DNA of 64,000 nucleotides from JAWWPY01 sp963822825 (GCA_963822825.1 CAWGIW010000008.1:62001-126000), one strand, 5' to 3'; shown: positions 53,782-63,304, counted from the stretch's first letter. The notes: generated by a model not told the origin, from the sequence alone. Translations and numbers: made by a program.

Positions 53782-54774
53782 CTAGTGCTGAGGCTCAGCG
53801 TCCTTGGGCGGCTCGGCGAGCCGGACGTCGATTTCCTCGCTGGCCAGGCGCTGTTGCGCTTGCGCGTAGAGCTGGTAGGCGCGGCGGTCCGGGTCGTGCA
53901 GCGGCGGCGGGGCAAGCGTGCGCGGCCAGAGCCGCCGGGCCTTCACCACGGCCGCTTCCACCGCGTACAGGGTGAACTCGGCCTGCAGGTACAGCCAGGC
54001 CATCAGGCCGAGCACCACGCCGAACACGCCGTACAGCGAGTTGCTCCTGGCCAGTACGTGGGCGATCAGGTAGCCGCCGAGCAGCTGCAGGATCTGCCAG
54101 ACGATCGCCGCGAGCACCGCGCCCAGAAACAGCTCGTTCCGCTTCACCTCGCTGGCCGTGGCCAGCCGGAAGCCAAACCAGAAGAGCCCGATGTTGAGCA
54201 GCAGCGACACCGCGATCGCTCCCACGTACGCGGCAGGCCCGCTGAGCACGCTGGCCGCCGCGCCGCCGGCCAGACCCGACAGCAGCGTCGTGGCGATGAT
54301 GCCGGTGCCGACCACGACGATCAGCGCGACGCTGCGCAGCGCCGACATCGGGAAGCCGGGGCGCCGCACATAAGGCACGCCCCACGCGGTGTTGAACGCG
54401 TTCTGGACGGCGCTCGCCACCCCCCGGGTACCGAGGAATGTCAGGATGAGCCCGATGGCCAGCGCGAGGCCGGTCTCGTGCAGCGCGTGCACGTTTGTCT
54501 TCAGCTCCGGTCCGATGACCGGGAACTGCCCGAACGCGGAGCCGAGGATTTTCTGCTGGAGCGTCGGATCGTGCGCGAGCACAATGTCGAGCACGGTGAC
54601 CAGAACGAGAAGCAACGGGAAAACCGACGCGAACGCGTAGTAGGCGATCAGCGCCGCGAGGTTGCCGGCCTGATCGTCCCCAAACTTCTTCCACACCGCG
54701 ACCGGGAAAGCCAGCCCGGGCCATCGCTGCTGGAGCCGGTCGACGGAGTGCAGAACCTTCTGCGCGGCGTTCAT
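53782..54774 (-). CDS. YihY/BrkB-family inner-membrane protein
   Basis: A 330-residue integral membrane protein with about six helices. Family signs are AALIAYYAFASVFPLLLVLV near the N-terminus, LILTFLGTRGVASAVQNAFN, and LYGVFGVVLGLMAWLYLQAE near the end. The function of the family is poorly known; it is often described as a putative transporter or envelope factor and is not an RNase despite older names. The gene stands alone, convergent with the MetE-like gene (59-bp gap). A short run of GCAGCCCAT-like repeats follows its 5' side (about 54812-54850). Confidence 0.85.
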   Translation of the reverse strand: MNAAQKVLHSVDRLQQRWPGLAFPVAVWKKFGDDQAGNLAALIAYYAFASVFPLLLVLVTVLDIVLAHDPTLQQKILGSAFGQFPVIGPELKTNVHALHETGLALAIGLILTFLGTRGVASAVQNAFNTAWGVPYVRRPGFPMSALRSVALIVVVGTGIIATTLLSGLAGGAAASVLSGPAAYVGAIAVSLLLNIGLFWFGFRLATASEVKRNELFLGAVLAAIVWQILQLLGGYLIAHVLARSNSLYGVFGVVLGLMAWLYLQAEFTLYAVEAAVVKARRLWPRTLAPPPLHDPDRRAYQLYAQAQQRLASEEIDVRLAEPPKDAEPQH

Positions 54775-54847
54775 CGGCCCTAGGTACTACCCACACCATG
54801 GCTGTTAACCCATGCAGCCAGCCCATTGCAGCCCATCGCAGCCCATG

Positions 54848-55569
54848 TCAGCCAGCCACGGGCCGGAAAAAGGCGACCAGGTACATCACGCCGAACGGAT
54901 CGCCGGCGTACATCACGTCCGCCCGCAGCGCGGCCGGCCGGGTGGCACCGGCGAGCACCTGCCAGGCGGGGCGCCCGGTGGCCATCAGCTCTCGGGCCAG
55001 CGCGGGATCGATGGCCGCCAGGGCCTGCAGGTCGCCGGCCCGCACGGCGCCTTCGACCTCGGCGTCGAAGGGGGCAGCCCGCTCATCGAAGTGCCCGGGG
55101 GCGCGGGGCCCCCGCCGGGCACTGCCATCCGCCATCACCAGCAAACCGGTCCGCGCGGCCGCAGTGCCGATCTCCTCGCCGAGCTGGCGGCAGGCGGCGG
55201 GCGGCTCGTCCTGGCTCACCGTGTGCAGCTGTCGTGGCCCGCCGTACCCGGCCTGGTCCAGAAGGTAGCCGCCGAGCCCGACCGATGGCGGCACCGGTGG
55301 GCCTGCCGGGGCCCAGCCGGTGCCGCGGCGGGGGCCCCGGCGTGGGGCGGCCGCCCGCCGAACGCGGCGATGTTGAGACGGCCGTCGCCCGGCCACGCGG
55401 CGGTGCCGCTGGCCGGCCCGACGACGGCGACCACGTCCGGGCGGGCCGCCAGCAGCGCGCCGACGGCGGCGGCGCACGCCTCGCGCAGGTCCGCCGCGAC
55501 CGGATCCGCCCCGGTCAGCTCGCGGACCAGCAACGGCGGCCACGGGCACAGCGCGGCTGCGATGATCAT
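54848..55569 (-). pseudogene. Class III extradiol dioxygenase B-like protein, frameshifted
   Basis: The N-terminal part MIIAAALCPWPPLLVRELTG and RPDVVAVVGPASGTAAWPGD is in one frame. The C-terminal part (SVGLGGYLLDQAGY, TGLLVMADGSARRGPRAPG, AVRAGDLQALAAIDPALARE, MYAGDPFGVMYLVAFFRPVA) is one base out, joined near 55295-55315. The joined length of about 240 residues and the layout match actinobacterial proteins annotated as having a class III extradiol ring-cleavage dioxygenase B-like domain. The usual metal-binding histidines are not obvious, so catalysis is doubtful. It follows the FolP-like gene after 6 bases. Confidence 0.68.
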
Positions 55570-55575
55570 CAGGTT

Positions 55576-56484
55576 CTAGCCCAGCCCGCGCACGGTCCGG
55601 GCGGGCGGGATCTCGCCGCGGATGGCCGAGACCGTGGTGAGCACCTCACGGGTCTGGCGGACCTGGTGGACCCGGAAAACGCGGGCGCCCAGCCAGGCGC
55701 AGATGGCCGTGGCGGCCAGGGTCCCGGTCAGCCGGCCCTCCAGCGGCGCGTCCAGCGTCTCCCCGATGAAGTCCTTGTTCGACAGGGAGACCAGGACCGG
55801 CCAGCCCGTGCTCACCATCTCGTCGAGCCGCCTGGTTATCTCCAGCGAATGCCAGGTGTTCTTGCCGAAGTCGTGGGCCGGGTCGATCAGTATCCGGGCC
55901 GGATCCACGCCGATCCCGACGGCGCGGTACGCCTGGGCCAGCGTCCGGCGGAGCACATCGGCCAGCACATCGTCATAGGCGACCCGGTGCGGCCGCGTAC
56001 GCGGCGTCTGGTTTCCCGCATGTGCGCAGACCAGGCCGGCTCCGCGGTCGGCGGCCACCTCGGCCAGCCGCCGGTCCCAGCCGCCCCATGTGTCGTTGAG
56101 CAAGTCAGCACCGGCCGCGCAGACTTCGCGGGCCACCTCGTGCCGCCACGTGTCGGCGCTGATCACCAGCTCTGGGTAGGCGTCACGAACCGCGGCGACG
56201 AACGGGACGATCCGGCGGATCTCCTCGGCGATGTCCACCGTGGCGCCGGGCGCGGCCGCTACCCCCCCGACGTCGACGATGTCGGCGCCCTCAGCGACGA
56301 CCTCGTGTACCCGGTCCATGGCGACGCCCTCCTGCCAGGTCGCGCCGCGATCGTAGAACGAGTCCGGGGTCCGGTTGACGATGGCCATGATGACCCGCTG
56401 CCGCGGCCCGAAGGTGTGCCGGCCGAGCCGGAGGGCCTGCGGCCCGGCCGGGCCTGGCCACCGGTCAGGGGATGGATCGCCCAC
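55576..56484 (-). CDS. folP: Dihydropteroate synthase (FolP-like)
   Basis: A 302-residue TIM-barrel enzyme condensing pterin pyrophosphate with p-aminobenzoate in folate synthesis. Motifs are VIMAIVNRTPDSFYDRGATW (the MxIVNxTPDSF signature), GADIVDVGGVAAAPGA, VISADTWRHEVAREV, ADLLNDTWGGWD, DPARILIDPAHDFGKN and VLVSLSNKDFIGETL. The last region resembles the actinobacterial FolP2 group, whose true activity is debated. GTG 56484 is the best start available, with no strong ribosome site. The dioxygenase-like gene follows 6 bases later. FolD and a MetE-like enzyme are nearby, so a folate or one-carbon theme is possible. Confidence 0.85.
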   Translation of the reverse strand: MGDPSPDRWPGPAGPQALRLGRHTFGPRQRVIMAIVNRTPDSFYDRGATWQEGVAMDRVHEVVAEGADIVDVGGVAAAPGATVDIAEEIRRIVPFVAAVRDAYPELVISADTWRHEVAREVCAAGADLLNDTWGGWDRRLAEVAADRGAGLVCAHAGNQTPRTRPHRVAYDDVLADVLRRTLAQAYRAVGIGVDPARILIDPAHDFGKNTWHSLEITRRLDEMVSTGWPVLVSLSNKDFIGETLDAPLEGRLTGTLAATAICAWLGARVFRVHQVRQTREVLTTVSAIRGEIPPARTVRGLG

Positions 56485-56627
56485 GTCATAGGGCCTGGGA
56501 AGTCAGTATTACTCGCACGAAGCATGTTAACCGCCATCCGGGCTGGCCACGACGGCCCGGGGGCCCGCCGCCGCGCGGTGCTCCTGGCTGGGCCAACCGC
56601 GATCAGACGGCGGGACTCACCGAAGGC

Positions 56628-56669
56628 TATATTCATAACGTGAGTCCTAGTAACTGTAAGTAACTTACC
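56628..56669 (+). promoter_or_regulatory. AT-rich promoter/operator candidate upstream of the sensor kinase
   Basis: TATATT (56628-56633) looks like a -10 element, although no clear -35 was seen. GTAAGT-A-ACTTAC (56657-56669) is a perfect 13-bp palindrome 32 bases before the kinase start. Confidence 0.35.
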
Positions 56670-56701
56670 CGGCGGGATACCACCAGGGGGATTGGGCTGG
56701 C

Positions 56702-58730
56702 GTGAGGGAGCCGCGTTCGATCGTCTTCTATGCTTGGTTCGCCCTGGCCGTAGAGGTTGTGATCCTCGCCGGGGTGATCGCCTTCGTCCTGGTGGGCGCC
56801 GCTTACCAGAGCAAGGCCATCACGGACCTGCACCAGAAGGCGCAGAGCGCGCAGCTGGCCAACGTCATCCTGGAGGGCACCTTCGCGGACGCGGAGCGCG
56901 CGTTGCGCGGGTACCAGGCGACCGGCCAGGGCCGGTTCCTGCAGTCCTACTACGTCGAACAGGACGAGTTCGTACTGACGCTGACGCAACTGCGCCGCCT
57001 GGCCTGGCCGGCCGCGCTCAATGGCGTGATCGCCGAGGAACGCCGGGCGCAGGCCGCGTTCCTGATCGGCGCCTCGGCCGTGGCGGCCCGCCCGGGCAGC
57101 AGCCGGGCCATTGATCTCTTCGACCAGACCTCGGCCAGCGCCGACGCGTTCGGCCGCGCGAATAGCCAGTTGCAGGCTCGTCTGGGCCGGGAAAGCGACG
57201 CCCTCGCGCTCACGAGCGAGCGCACGCTGGGTATCGGCCTGGCCGGGACCGCCGCCATCCTGGCCGCCGGCCTGATGCTCCCGGTGACCGTCGCGGCCTT
57301 CGCCCTTCGCTGGACGAGCAGGCCCCTGCGCGACGTCACCACGACCCTGCGCAAGCGTGCCCTCGGTGATCGGGACGCGCGCGCGGTGCCGGGTGGCCCG
57401 GCTGACGTGCGGGATCTGGCCATATCGATCAATTCCATGGCCGCTCAGAGCGAGCGGCTGAGGCTCGCTGACGAGGAACGCTCGCGGCTGCTGGCGGTGG
57501 TTCGCCAGGTGTCGATCCGGATCCGTGAACACCTGCACGCCCAGGACATCGTGCGCGATGGGGTGGCGGCGATCAAGCAGGAGATGGCGGCCGATTCCGC
57601 CTGGGTCCGCCTGATCCGCGACGACCAGGCGACGCCCGCCGAGGGCGTCCACTACGCCCAGTACGAGGCGGCCGACGCCGTGAGTGAGCTGCCCGCTGAC
57701 TTCGTCACCTGGCTGCGGGATCTGTACCAGCGGCGGTCCGGCTACTGTATCCAGGATCTGCACTCCAGCGAGGCCGAGCAGATCCCGCCCCGGATCCTCA
57801 AGGGCCTGCTTGGGCTGGGCGCCGCCTCGATGCTGATCACAGCCCTTCGGGACCGGTTCCGAGCTCCTGGGCGAACTCGTCCTGCTGCGGAATGACCCGG
57901 CCAAGCCCTGGATGGAGGTCGAGATCGCCGCGGTGGAGTCGCTGGCCGAGGATATGGGGCGGGCGCTCGAGCACGCGCGGCTGTATGAGGGTGAGGAGCG
58001 CATTGTCGCCGAGCTGAAAACGCTCGACCTGGCCAAGAACGGCTTCCTGTCAGCCGCTTCGCACGATCTTCGTACGCCGCTGGCCGGCATCGCGGGTTAT
58101 GTCGAGCTACTCGAGGACCGCGAGGCCGGGCCGCTGACCCAGGAGCAGGCCACAATGCTGGACGCGGTCAGCCGCAACACGCGGCGGCTGCAGAACCTGA
58201 TCGAGGACATGCTCACGATTTCCAAGATCGAGTTCGGTGGCTTCACGTCTGATCTCCGCCCGATGGATCTGGCCTCCCTGGTGCCGGGGGCGGTGGACCT
58301 GCTCCACCGATCACCGGAAGACAACGGGCTCGTCTTCGACGTGTCAACGCCCCAGCACGGCTTGATGGTGGACGGTGATGCTCGCCAACTCGACCGGGTG
58401 CTGATGAACCTGCTGTCCAACGCGGTGAAGTACACCCCGAGCGGCGGCCACGTCGCCCTGACCGCTGGCCGCCGGGGCGACGATGCCGTGATCGAGGTCC
58501 GGGACACCGGGATGGGCATCCCGGATCAGGAACAGCCGTCCCTGTTCACCCGGTTCTTCCGGGCGTCGAACGCACTGGAGCGCGCCATTCAGGGTTCGGG
58601 CCTGGGCCTGAGTATCGCCCGCACGATCGTCCAGAATCACCACGGCGACATCGAAGTGACCTCCAAGGAAGGGGTGGGCACGACGGTCACGGTGCGAATC
58701 CCGCTGATCGGCCGGGAGAGCCCCCGATGA
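56702..58730 (+). pseudogene. Sensor histidine kinase (CHASE3-HAMP-GAF-HisKA-HATPase), one frameshift
   Basis: Two membrane helices (about 9-31 and 180-200 of the first frame) flank a CHASE3-like extracytoplasmic domain (RALRGYQATGQGRFLQSYYV). HAMP (RPLRDVTTTLRKRALGDRDA) and a GAF-like region follow. After an indel near 57850 the second frame gives the phospho-acceptor SAASHDLRTPLAGIAGYVEL, the N-box NLLSNAVKYTPSGGHV and the G-box DTGMGIPDQEQPS / GLGLSIARTIVQNH. Both halves align cleanly, so one base separates sensor from kinase. GTG 56702. It is fused by ATGA to a binding lipoprotein gene, and no response regulator is present in the window. Confidence 0.82.
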
Positions 58731-59917
58731 CGTACGGCTCCGGCCAGTTGGCCCGGCGGCGGTTCCTCCGCGGCATCGGCGCGGCGGCGGGCCTGGGCGC
58801 GGTAGCGCTGGGCGGCGGGCTGCTCAGTTCCTGCTCGGCCCAGGATCTGGCCGCGGTGCCCCTGGCTGCCGGGGCATCCGATCGCTCACGCAGGCAGAAG
58901 GTGGTCCGTTTTGCGAACTGGCCTGGCTACCTGGACCAGGCTCCCACGGATCCCGGCCAGCATCCCACCTTGGCCGAGTTCACCCGGCGAACGGGAATCG
59001 CCGTGGAGTACAGCGAGCCGATTGACGGCAACGAAGAGTTCTTCGCCCAGATCGGGATGCCGCTGGCGCTGGGCGAAAGCACCGGTTATGACCTCGTCGT
59101 GCTCAGCGACTGGCTGATCCCCGAACTGATCCAGCTGGGGTGGCTGGACGCGCTGTCCCCGGGCGGGGTGCCCAACGCGTCGCGGCTGCGGCCCGAGTTC
59201 CGTAACTGGCCGGTCGCCGACGTGCGCCGTTTTTCGCTGCCGTGGCAGGGCGGGCTGACCGGCATCGCATACAACATGGCCGCGACGCACCGGCCGGTGA
59301 CCAGCATGCATGATCTTCTCACCGCGCCCGATCTGAAGGGCCGGGTGTCACTGGTGGCGGACATGCGCGACGTCATGGGGCTCATCATTCTCGCCGAGGG
59401 CGGCAATCCGGCTGCCTTCAGCAGCACTGAGTTCGGATCCGCGCTCGCCATGCTGCGGCGTTCCATCCAGACCGGGCAGATCCGCGCCGTGACCAACGAC
59501 TACACGGCCGGCCTCAGCCAGGGCACCATCGCAGCGTGCGTCGCCTGGTCCGGGGACGTCCTCGGGATCCAGCCCAGCAATGCGGACGTCCGGTTCACCT
59601 GGCCGTCGGCGGGCGGCATGCTGTGGACCGACAACATGGTGATACCGGCTTTCGCCGGGCACAAGGAGAACGCGGAGCGGCTGATGAGCTACTACTACGA
59701 GCCGGCGGTCGCGGCGCGGCTGTCGGCGCAGGAACTCTTCCTCTGCCCGGTCATCGGTGCCGATGTCGCCATGCGTCAGGTAGATCCCGCCCTGGCCGAG
59801 GACAGATACATTTTTCCCACGCCGAAGATCCTGCAGAGTAGTTACCACTTCATGATCCTTAGCCCGCAGCAGAGCATGGACTACACCGCCAGTTACAACG
59901 AAACCGTCGGGCTGTGA
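58727..59917 (+). CDS. PotD-like ABC-type binding lipoprotein (Tat export)
   Basis: A 396-residue extracytoplasmic solute-binding protein of the spermidine/putrescine type. The N-terminus has a twin-arginine signal (ARRRFLRGIGAAAGLGAVAL) ending in a lipobox (LLSSC), so it is exported folded and lipid-anchored. Mature-domain features are VVRFANWPGYLDQAP, YDLVVLSDWLIPELI, LPWQGGLTGIAYNM, DLKGRVSLVADMRDVMGLII and GGMLWTDNMVIPAFAGHKEN. No permease or ATPase gene follows. Because it overlaps the kinase stop by ATGA, it may serve as the ligand-sensing partner of that kinase rather than of a transporter. The ligand is only guessed. Confidence 0.85.
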   Translation: MTYGSGQLARRRFLRGIGAAAGLGAVALGGGLLSSCSAQDLAAVPLAAGASDRSRRQKVVRFANWPGYLDQAPTDPGQHPTLAEFTRRTGIAVEYSEPIDGNEEFFAQIGMPLALGESTGYDLVVLSDWLIPELIQLGWLDALSPGGVPNASRLRPEFRNWPVADVRRFSLPWQGGLTGIAYNMAATHRPVTSMHDLLTAPDLKGRVSLVADMRDVMGLIILAEGGNPAAFSSTEFGSALAMLRRSIQTGQIRAVTNDYTAGLSQGTIAACVAWSGDVLGIQPSNADVRFTWPSAGGMLWTDNMVIPAFAGHKENAERLMSYYYEPAVAARLSAQELFLCPVIGADVAMRQVDPALAEDRYIFPTPKILQSSYHFMILSPQQSMDYTASYNETVGL

Positions 59918-60024
59918 CCCCGGTGGCAGCGGACGCTGTGCGGCAGTCGTGACGACTGTTCGTTGAGGAAAGAAAGGGAGCTGATGACCGCGGAGAGCAT
60001 CGATCCCCGGCTGGCCTGAGGCCG

Positions 60025-60858
60025 GTGAATGTCACTCCGGTAGGCGCCGCGATCGCGGGTGGCGTGCTCAGCGCGTTGCTCGCGGCCGGTGGCCCCGTGG
60101 TCCATGGCCCCGCGGTCCATGGCCCCGTGGTCCATAGCAGCGTGCAGGCGTGCACGAACTATGGGGTACACGCGATTGAGCAGCACATCCTGGTGACCTG
60201 GAGGCCCGCCGCATGCGAGGGCCTGAGCAAGGCCGATGTCAACCTGGCCGTCGCCAAGGCCATCCATGCGGTGGCCGGCGGGCTGCCCAAGGCGGCTGAG
60301 CGCCGCAAGGCGGCGCAGGCGGGCCGCTGGCTTGCGTACCTGGTCAGTCCGCCCCCGCACACGTCCAGTCCCGAGCCACCCGGATATGGGCGCCCAGGAT
60401 CGAGCGCTCCCGCCCGCCAGGGCCGCAACGCGGCCCTGGGCTGGGCGGCACTCGGTGCCTGGATCCTCGCCGCGGGCAGCGGTTCGTACATCCTGAGCCG
60501 GTGGATCGCCCACGGCGGCATGCGGCGGCCGCGCGCCGGCGGCGCCGGTCTCCCGCCGGTCGTGATCTTCGGGCATTTCACGCTGGCCGCGGCTGGGCTG
60601 CTGGTGTGGATCATCTACCTGGTCACCGGCCTAGCCGCCGTGGCCTGGACCGCGGTCGGGCTGCTGCTGCCGGTGGTCGGTCTCGGCATGGCCATGGTGA
60701 CCATCGGGCTGCCGGTCCCGGCCGCCGGCCCGCGACCGGCCCAGGAGGCGGCAGGCCGGGGCCGCATGTCCATCCTGGTCGCCGTCGGCCATGGCCTGCT
60801 CGCGGCGGGCACGATACTCCTCGTGCTGCTCGCCGCGCTCAGCGCGTCAGGAAGCTGA
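60025..60858 (+). CDS. Membrane protein of unknown function with secretion-like N-terminus
   Basis: A 277-residue protein not recognised as a named family. An N-terminal hydrophobic stretch is followed by a 15-bp-repeat segment (GPVVHGPAVHGPVVHS), a small domain with two cysteines (QACTNYGVH, PAACEGLS), a Pro-rich linker and four membrane helices (about 138-158, 182-205, 208-230, 254-275). GTG 60025 is used. An out-of-frame ATG at 59984 with AAAGGGAG upstream reads MTAESIDPRLA then stop, and may be the true start with an indel, or a leader peptide. It lies 107 bases after the lipoprotein gene and its end overlaps folD by 12 bases. Confidence 0.6.
   Translation: MNVTPVGAAIAGGVLSALLAAGGPVVHGPAVHGPVVHSSVQACTNYGVHAIEQHILVTWRPAACEGLSKADVNLAVAKAIHAVAGGLPKAAERRKAAQAGRWLAYLVSPPPHTSSPEPPGYGRPGSSAPARQGRNAALGWAALGAWILAAGSGSYILSRWIAHGGMRRPRAGGAGLPPVVIFGHFTLAAAGLLVWIIYLVTGLAAVAWTAVGLLLPVVGLGMAMVTIGLPVPAAGPRPAQEAAGRGRMSILVAVGHGLLAAGTILLVLLAALSASGS
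60091..60135. repeat. 15-bp tandem repeat, 3 copies
   Basis: GGCCCCGTGGTCCAT repeats at 60091-60105, 60106-60120 (one base changed) and 60121-60135 inside the N-terminal part of the membrane-protein gene, encoding GPVVH/GPAVH. Confidence 0.92.
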
Positions 60859-61725
60859 CCGGCGATCCGGCGAGCCCGCGCTGGCCCGGAGCGCCGCGCG
60901 GATGGTGTGCCGCATCAGTTGCGCGGTGGTCACCGGCCCGACACCGCCGGGGACCGGGGTGATGGCCGACGCGATATCCACGACGGCGTCGGTGTCCACG
61001 TCACCGACGAGGTCGCCACCGTCGGTGGGATTGATGCCAACGTCGATCACGACCGCACCCGGGGCGACAAAATCGGCGCCGATCAGCTTCGGCTGGCCCG
61101 CTGCGGCGACGAGGATGTCAGATTCCTGGCACACCTCGGGCAGGTCCAGCGTGCGCGAGTGGCAGATCGTGACCGTGGCATGCTGAGCGAGCAGCAGCAG
61201 CGCCGCGGGTTTGCCGACGACGTTGGAACGGCCGACCACCACGGCTCGCCGGCCCTCCAGCGGGATGTGCTCGCGGAGGAGGATCTCGAGCACGGCGGCG
61301 GCCGTCGCCGGGGGAAAGGCATCCGGCAGGCCCGCCGCGACCATGCCGAGAGACTGCGGGTTTGCTCCGTCCACATCCTTGCTGACCGTGATGGCAGAGC
61401 CGACGACGGCCAGATCCACGCCATCCGGAAGCGGGGTCTGGCAGATGACCCCGTGCACCGCGGGGTCCTGCGACAGCCCGGAAAGCTGGTCGGCGATGGC
61501 TACCCGGCCGGCGGGCGAAGGCAGCCGGTGAACCTGGCAGTCAATGCCAACCCGGGCGGCGATCCGGCCGATGGACCGCACGTACCAGGCGGCCCCCTCG
61601 TCATCGGTGGCGACGACCACCGCCAGGGTCGGCGTGATGCCTCCCGCGCGCGCAGCGGCCGCCGACTTCGCTGTCTCCTGCGATATTGCGGCGGCGATGG
61701 CTTTACCGTCGATGATGCGGCTCAT
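60847..61725 (-). CDS. folD: Bifunctional methylene-THF dehydrogenase/cyclohydrolase FolD
   Basis: This 292-residue cytosolic enzyme interconverts methylene-THF, methenyl-THF and formyl-THF. The hallmarks are LAVVVATDDEGAAWYVRSIG (substrate Tyr, though the usual YVxxK Lys is replaced in this stretch), GVICQTPLPDGVDL, PATAAAVLEILLREHIPLEG, RAVVVGRSNVVGKPAALLLL (NADP-binding), and the C-terminal TPVPGGVGPVTTAQLMRHTI. Start ATG 61725 overlaps the stop of the upstream PLP decarboxylase gene (ATGA). Formyl-THF made here is metabolically next to formate, which the 39-52 kb cluster oxidises; a functional link is only suggested. The YVRSIG variant is worth checking against standard FolD. Confidence 0.9.
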   Translation of the reverse strand: MSRIIDGKAIAAAISQETAKSAAAARAGGITPTLAVVVATDDEGAAWYVRSIGRIAARVGIDCQVHRLPSPAGRVAIADQLSGLSQDPAVHGVICQTPLPDGVDLAVVGSAITVSKDVDGANPQSLGMVAAGLPDAFPPATAAAVLEILLREHIPLEGRRAVVVGRSNVVGKPAALLLLAQHATVTICHSRTLDLPEVCQESDILVAAAGQPKLIGADFVAPGAVVIDVGINPTDGGDLVGDVDTDAVVDIASAITPVPGGVGPVTTAQLMRHTIRAALRASAGSPDRRSAS

Positions 61726-63149
61726 CCGGTGATTTTCTCGCGAGTTACCGCGTTCCGGAACGCTTCAAGAGCGCGAGCGATGTCACTGTCGCTCGTCTGC
61801 CAGTTGGAGACGGACAGGCGGATGGCCCGGCGGCCGTCGAACGTTGTTCCGCTCATCCATGCCTCGCCGCTGTCCACTACGCGGCGGAGGATCCGGTCGG
61901 TGGTCTGGTCATCCTCGAACCGGAAGAGAACCTGGTTGATCACGACCTCGTTCATGAGCTGGCTGCCGGGTATGCCGGCCAGGCCCGCGGCGAACGTCCG
62001 GGCGTGCGCACAGGTCCGCTCGACCAGGTCCGCGACGCCCCGTTGCCCGAGGGACCTGAGCGCCGCGTAGACGGCGAACCCGCGGGCTCGCCGCGAGAAG
62101 GCGGGGGTCCAGTCGATGGCGTCCCGTGGCTGTCCCGGACCGCCCTGGACCAGGTAGTCGGCGGTGGCCGTCATCGCGGCCCGGTGAGAGTCCGGGTGGG
62201 CGCAGAAGGCCAGGCCGGAGTCGTACGGGACGTTCAGCCACTTGTGGGTGTCGAAGGCCCACGAGTCGGCGCGCTCGGCGCCCTTGACGAGATGGCGGAA
62301 CGCCGGGCTGGCGGCGGCCCACAGACCGAAGGCCCCGTCGATGTGCAGCCATGCTCCCGTCCCGGCCGTGACGTCGGCGATGTCGTCCAGGTCGTCGAAG
62401 GCGCCGGTGTTGACTTCACCGGCCTGGGCGCAGACGACCGTCGGAGCGTCCCCGGCGGCGAGCGCCTCGCGCAGCCGGGCGACCTGGATCCGGCCGGAAC
62501 CGTCGGCGGGGATGACCGTCAAAGAAGCCCTCCCGATGCCGAGAAACCGGAGGGCGCGGTTGACGCTCACATGGCGCCGGGCGCCCACCAGGACCCGGAT
62601 GGGCGGGGATCCGCTCATGCCCAGCTCTCCCACGTCCCAGCCCACCGCGCGCAGGACGTGGTGTCGGGCCGCGGCCAGGGCGGTGACGTGGGCCATCTGG
62701 CACCCGGTGACGAAGGCGAACGACGCGTGCTCCGGGAGCCCGAGCAACTGCCGGAGCCAGTCGCCGGTCACCTCTTCGACGACGGATGCGGCCGGGCCGC
62801 ACGCGTAGAAGCCGGGGGCCTGGTCCCAGACGGAGGTGAGCCAGTCGGCCGCCACGGCGGCGGGGAGTCCCCCGCCGATCACGAACCCGAAATAGCGGCC
62901 GGAGGGCATCGCGACCAGTCCCGGCTCGGCCGCCCGAGCCAGGTCCTCCACCACCACCAGCGGATCGACGGGGCCCTGGGGGAGCGGGCCACCGAGCCTC
63001 GAACGCAGCTCGTCCACGGTGGCCGACTCGCCGACCGGCCGCTTGTCCAGCGACTGGAGCCAATCGGCCGCGATCTCCGCCGTGCGGGTGAGCAGATCGC
63101 CTGGTACCGCGGCTGGCGGGCGAAATGGCCCGCTGTCATACGTCTCCAC
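61722..63149 (-). CDS. Pyridoxal-phosphate amino-acid decarboxylase (group II, AADC-like)
   Basis: A 475-residue PLP enzyme of the aromatic-L-amino-acid/glutamate decarboxylase superfamily. Key sites are GFVTGCQMAH (cofactor-phosphate loop; FAFVTGCQMAHVTALAAARH), the pyridine-ring Asp in WLHIDGAFGLWAAAS, and the Schiff-base lysine in SWAFDTHKWLNVPYDSGLAF. The C-terminal INQVLFRFED is also typical. The substrate amino acid cannot be read from these motifs. It is coupled to folD downstream through ATGA. A 12-bp palindrome (63216-63227) lies 67 bases upstream of ATG 63149 and may be its operator. Confidence 0.87.
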   Translation of the reverse strand: METYDSGPFRPPAAVPGDLLTRTAEIAADWLQSLDKRPVGESATVDELRSRLGGPLPQGPVDPLVVVEDLARAAEPGLVAMPSGRYFGFVIGGGLPAAVAADWLTSVWDQAPGFYACGPAASVVEEVTGDWLRQLLGLPEHASFAFVTGCQMAHVTALAAARHHVLRAVGWDVGELGMSGSPPIRVLVGARRHVSVNRALRFLGIGRASLTVIPADGSGRIQVARLREALAAGDAPTVVCAQAGEVNTGAFDDLDDIADVTAGTGAWLHIDGAFGLWAAASPAFRHLVKGAERADSWAFDTHKWLNVPYDSGLAFCAHPDSHRAAMTATADYLVQGGPGQPRDAIDWTPAFSRRARGFAVYAALRSLGQRGVADLVERTCAHARTFAAGLAGIPGSQLMNEVVINQVLFRFEDDQTTDRILRRVVDSGEAWMSGTTFDGRRAIRLSVSNWQTSDSDIARALEAFRNAVTREKITG

Positions 63150-63215
63150 CTGTGACTTCCTCCGAAACTCGGCTGCGTTCTCACTTGGAACCTAGAGGAA
63201 GCCGGAACCCCCCGG

Positions 63216-63227
63216 TCTTGTACAAGA
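63216..63227. promoter_or_regulatory. Perfect palindrome upstream of the decarboxylase
   Basis: TCTTGTACAAGA, a perfect 12-bp palindrome with a GTAC core, stands alone in the 155-bp gap between the decarboxylase and the SigJ-like fragment. It is a plausible repressor operator for the decarboxylase-folD operon. Confidence 0.45.
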
Positions 63228-63304
63228 TTGCTCCTGGCTGGCCGGGAGCGGATTTCTGCGTCTGGCCGGGCCCCGTTCACCGCCGACCTCCACCGTGCGG
63301 GGAG

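Noticed and set aside
54812..54850. GCAGCCCAT-type repeats upstream of the YihY gene
   Set aside because: Only about three irregular short copies; too weak to call a functional array.
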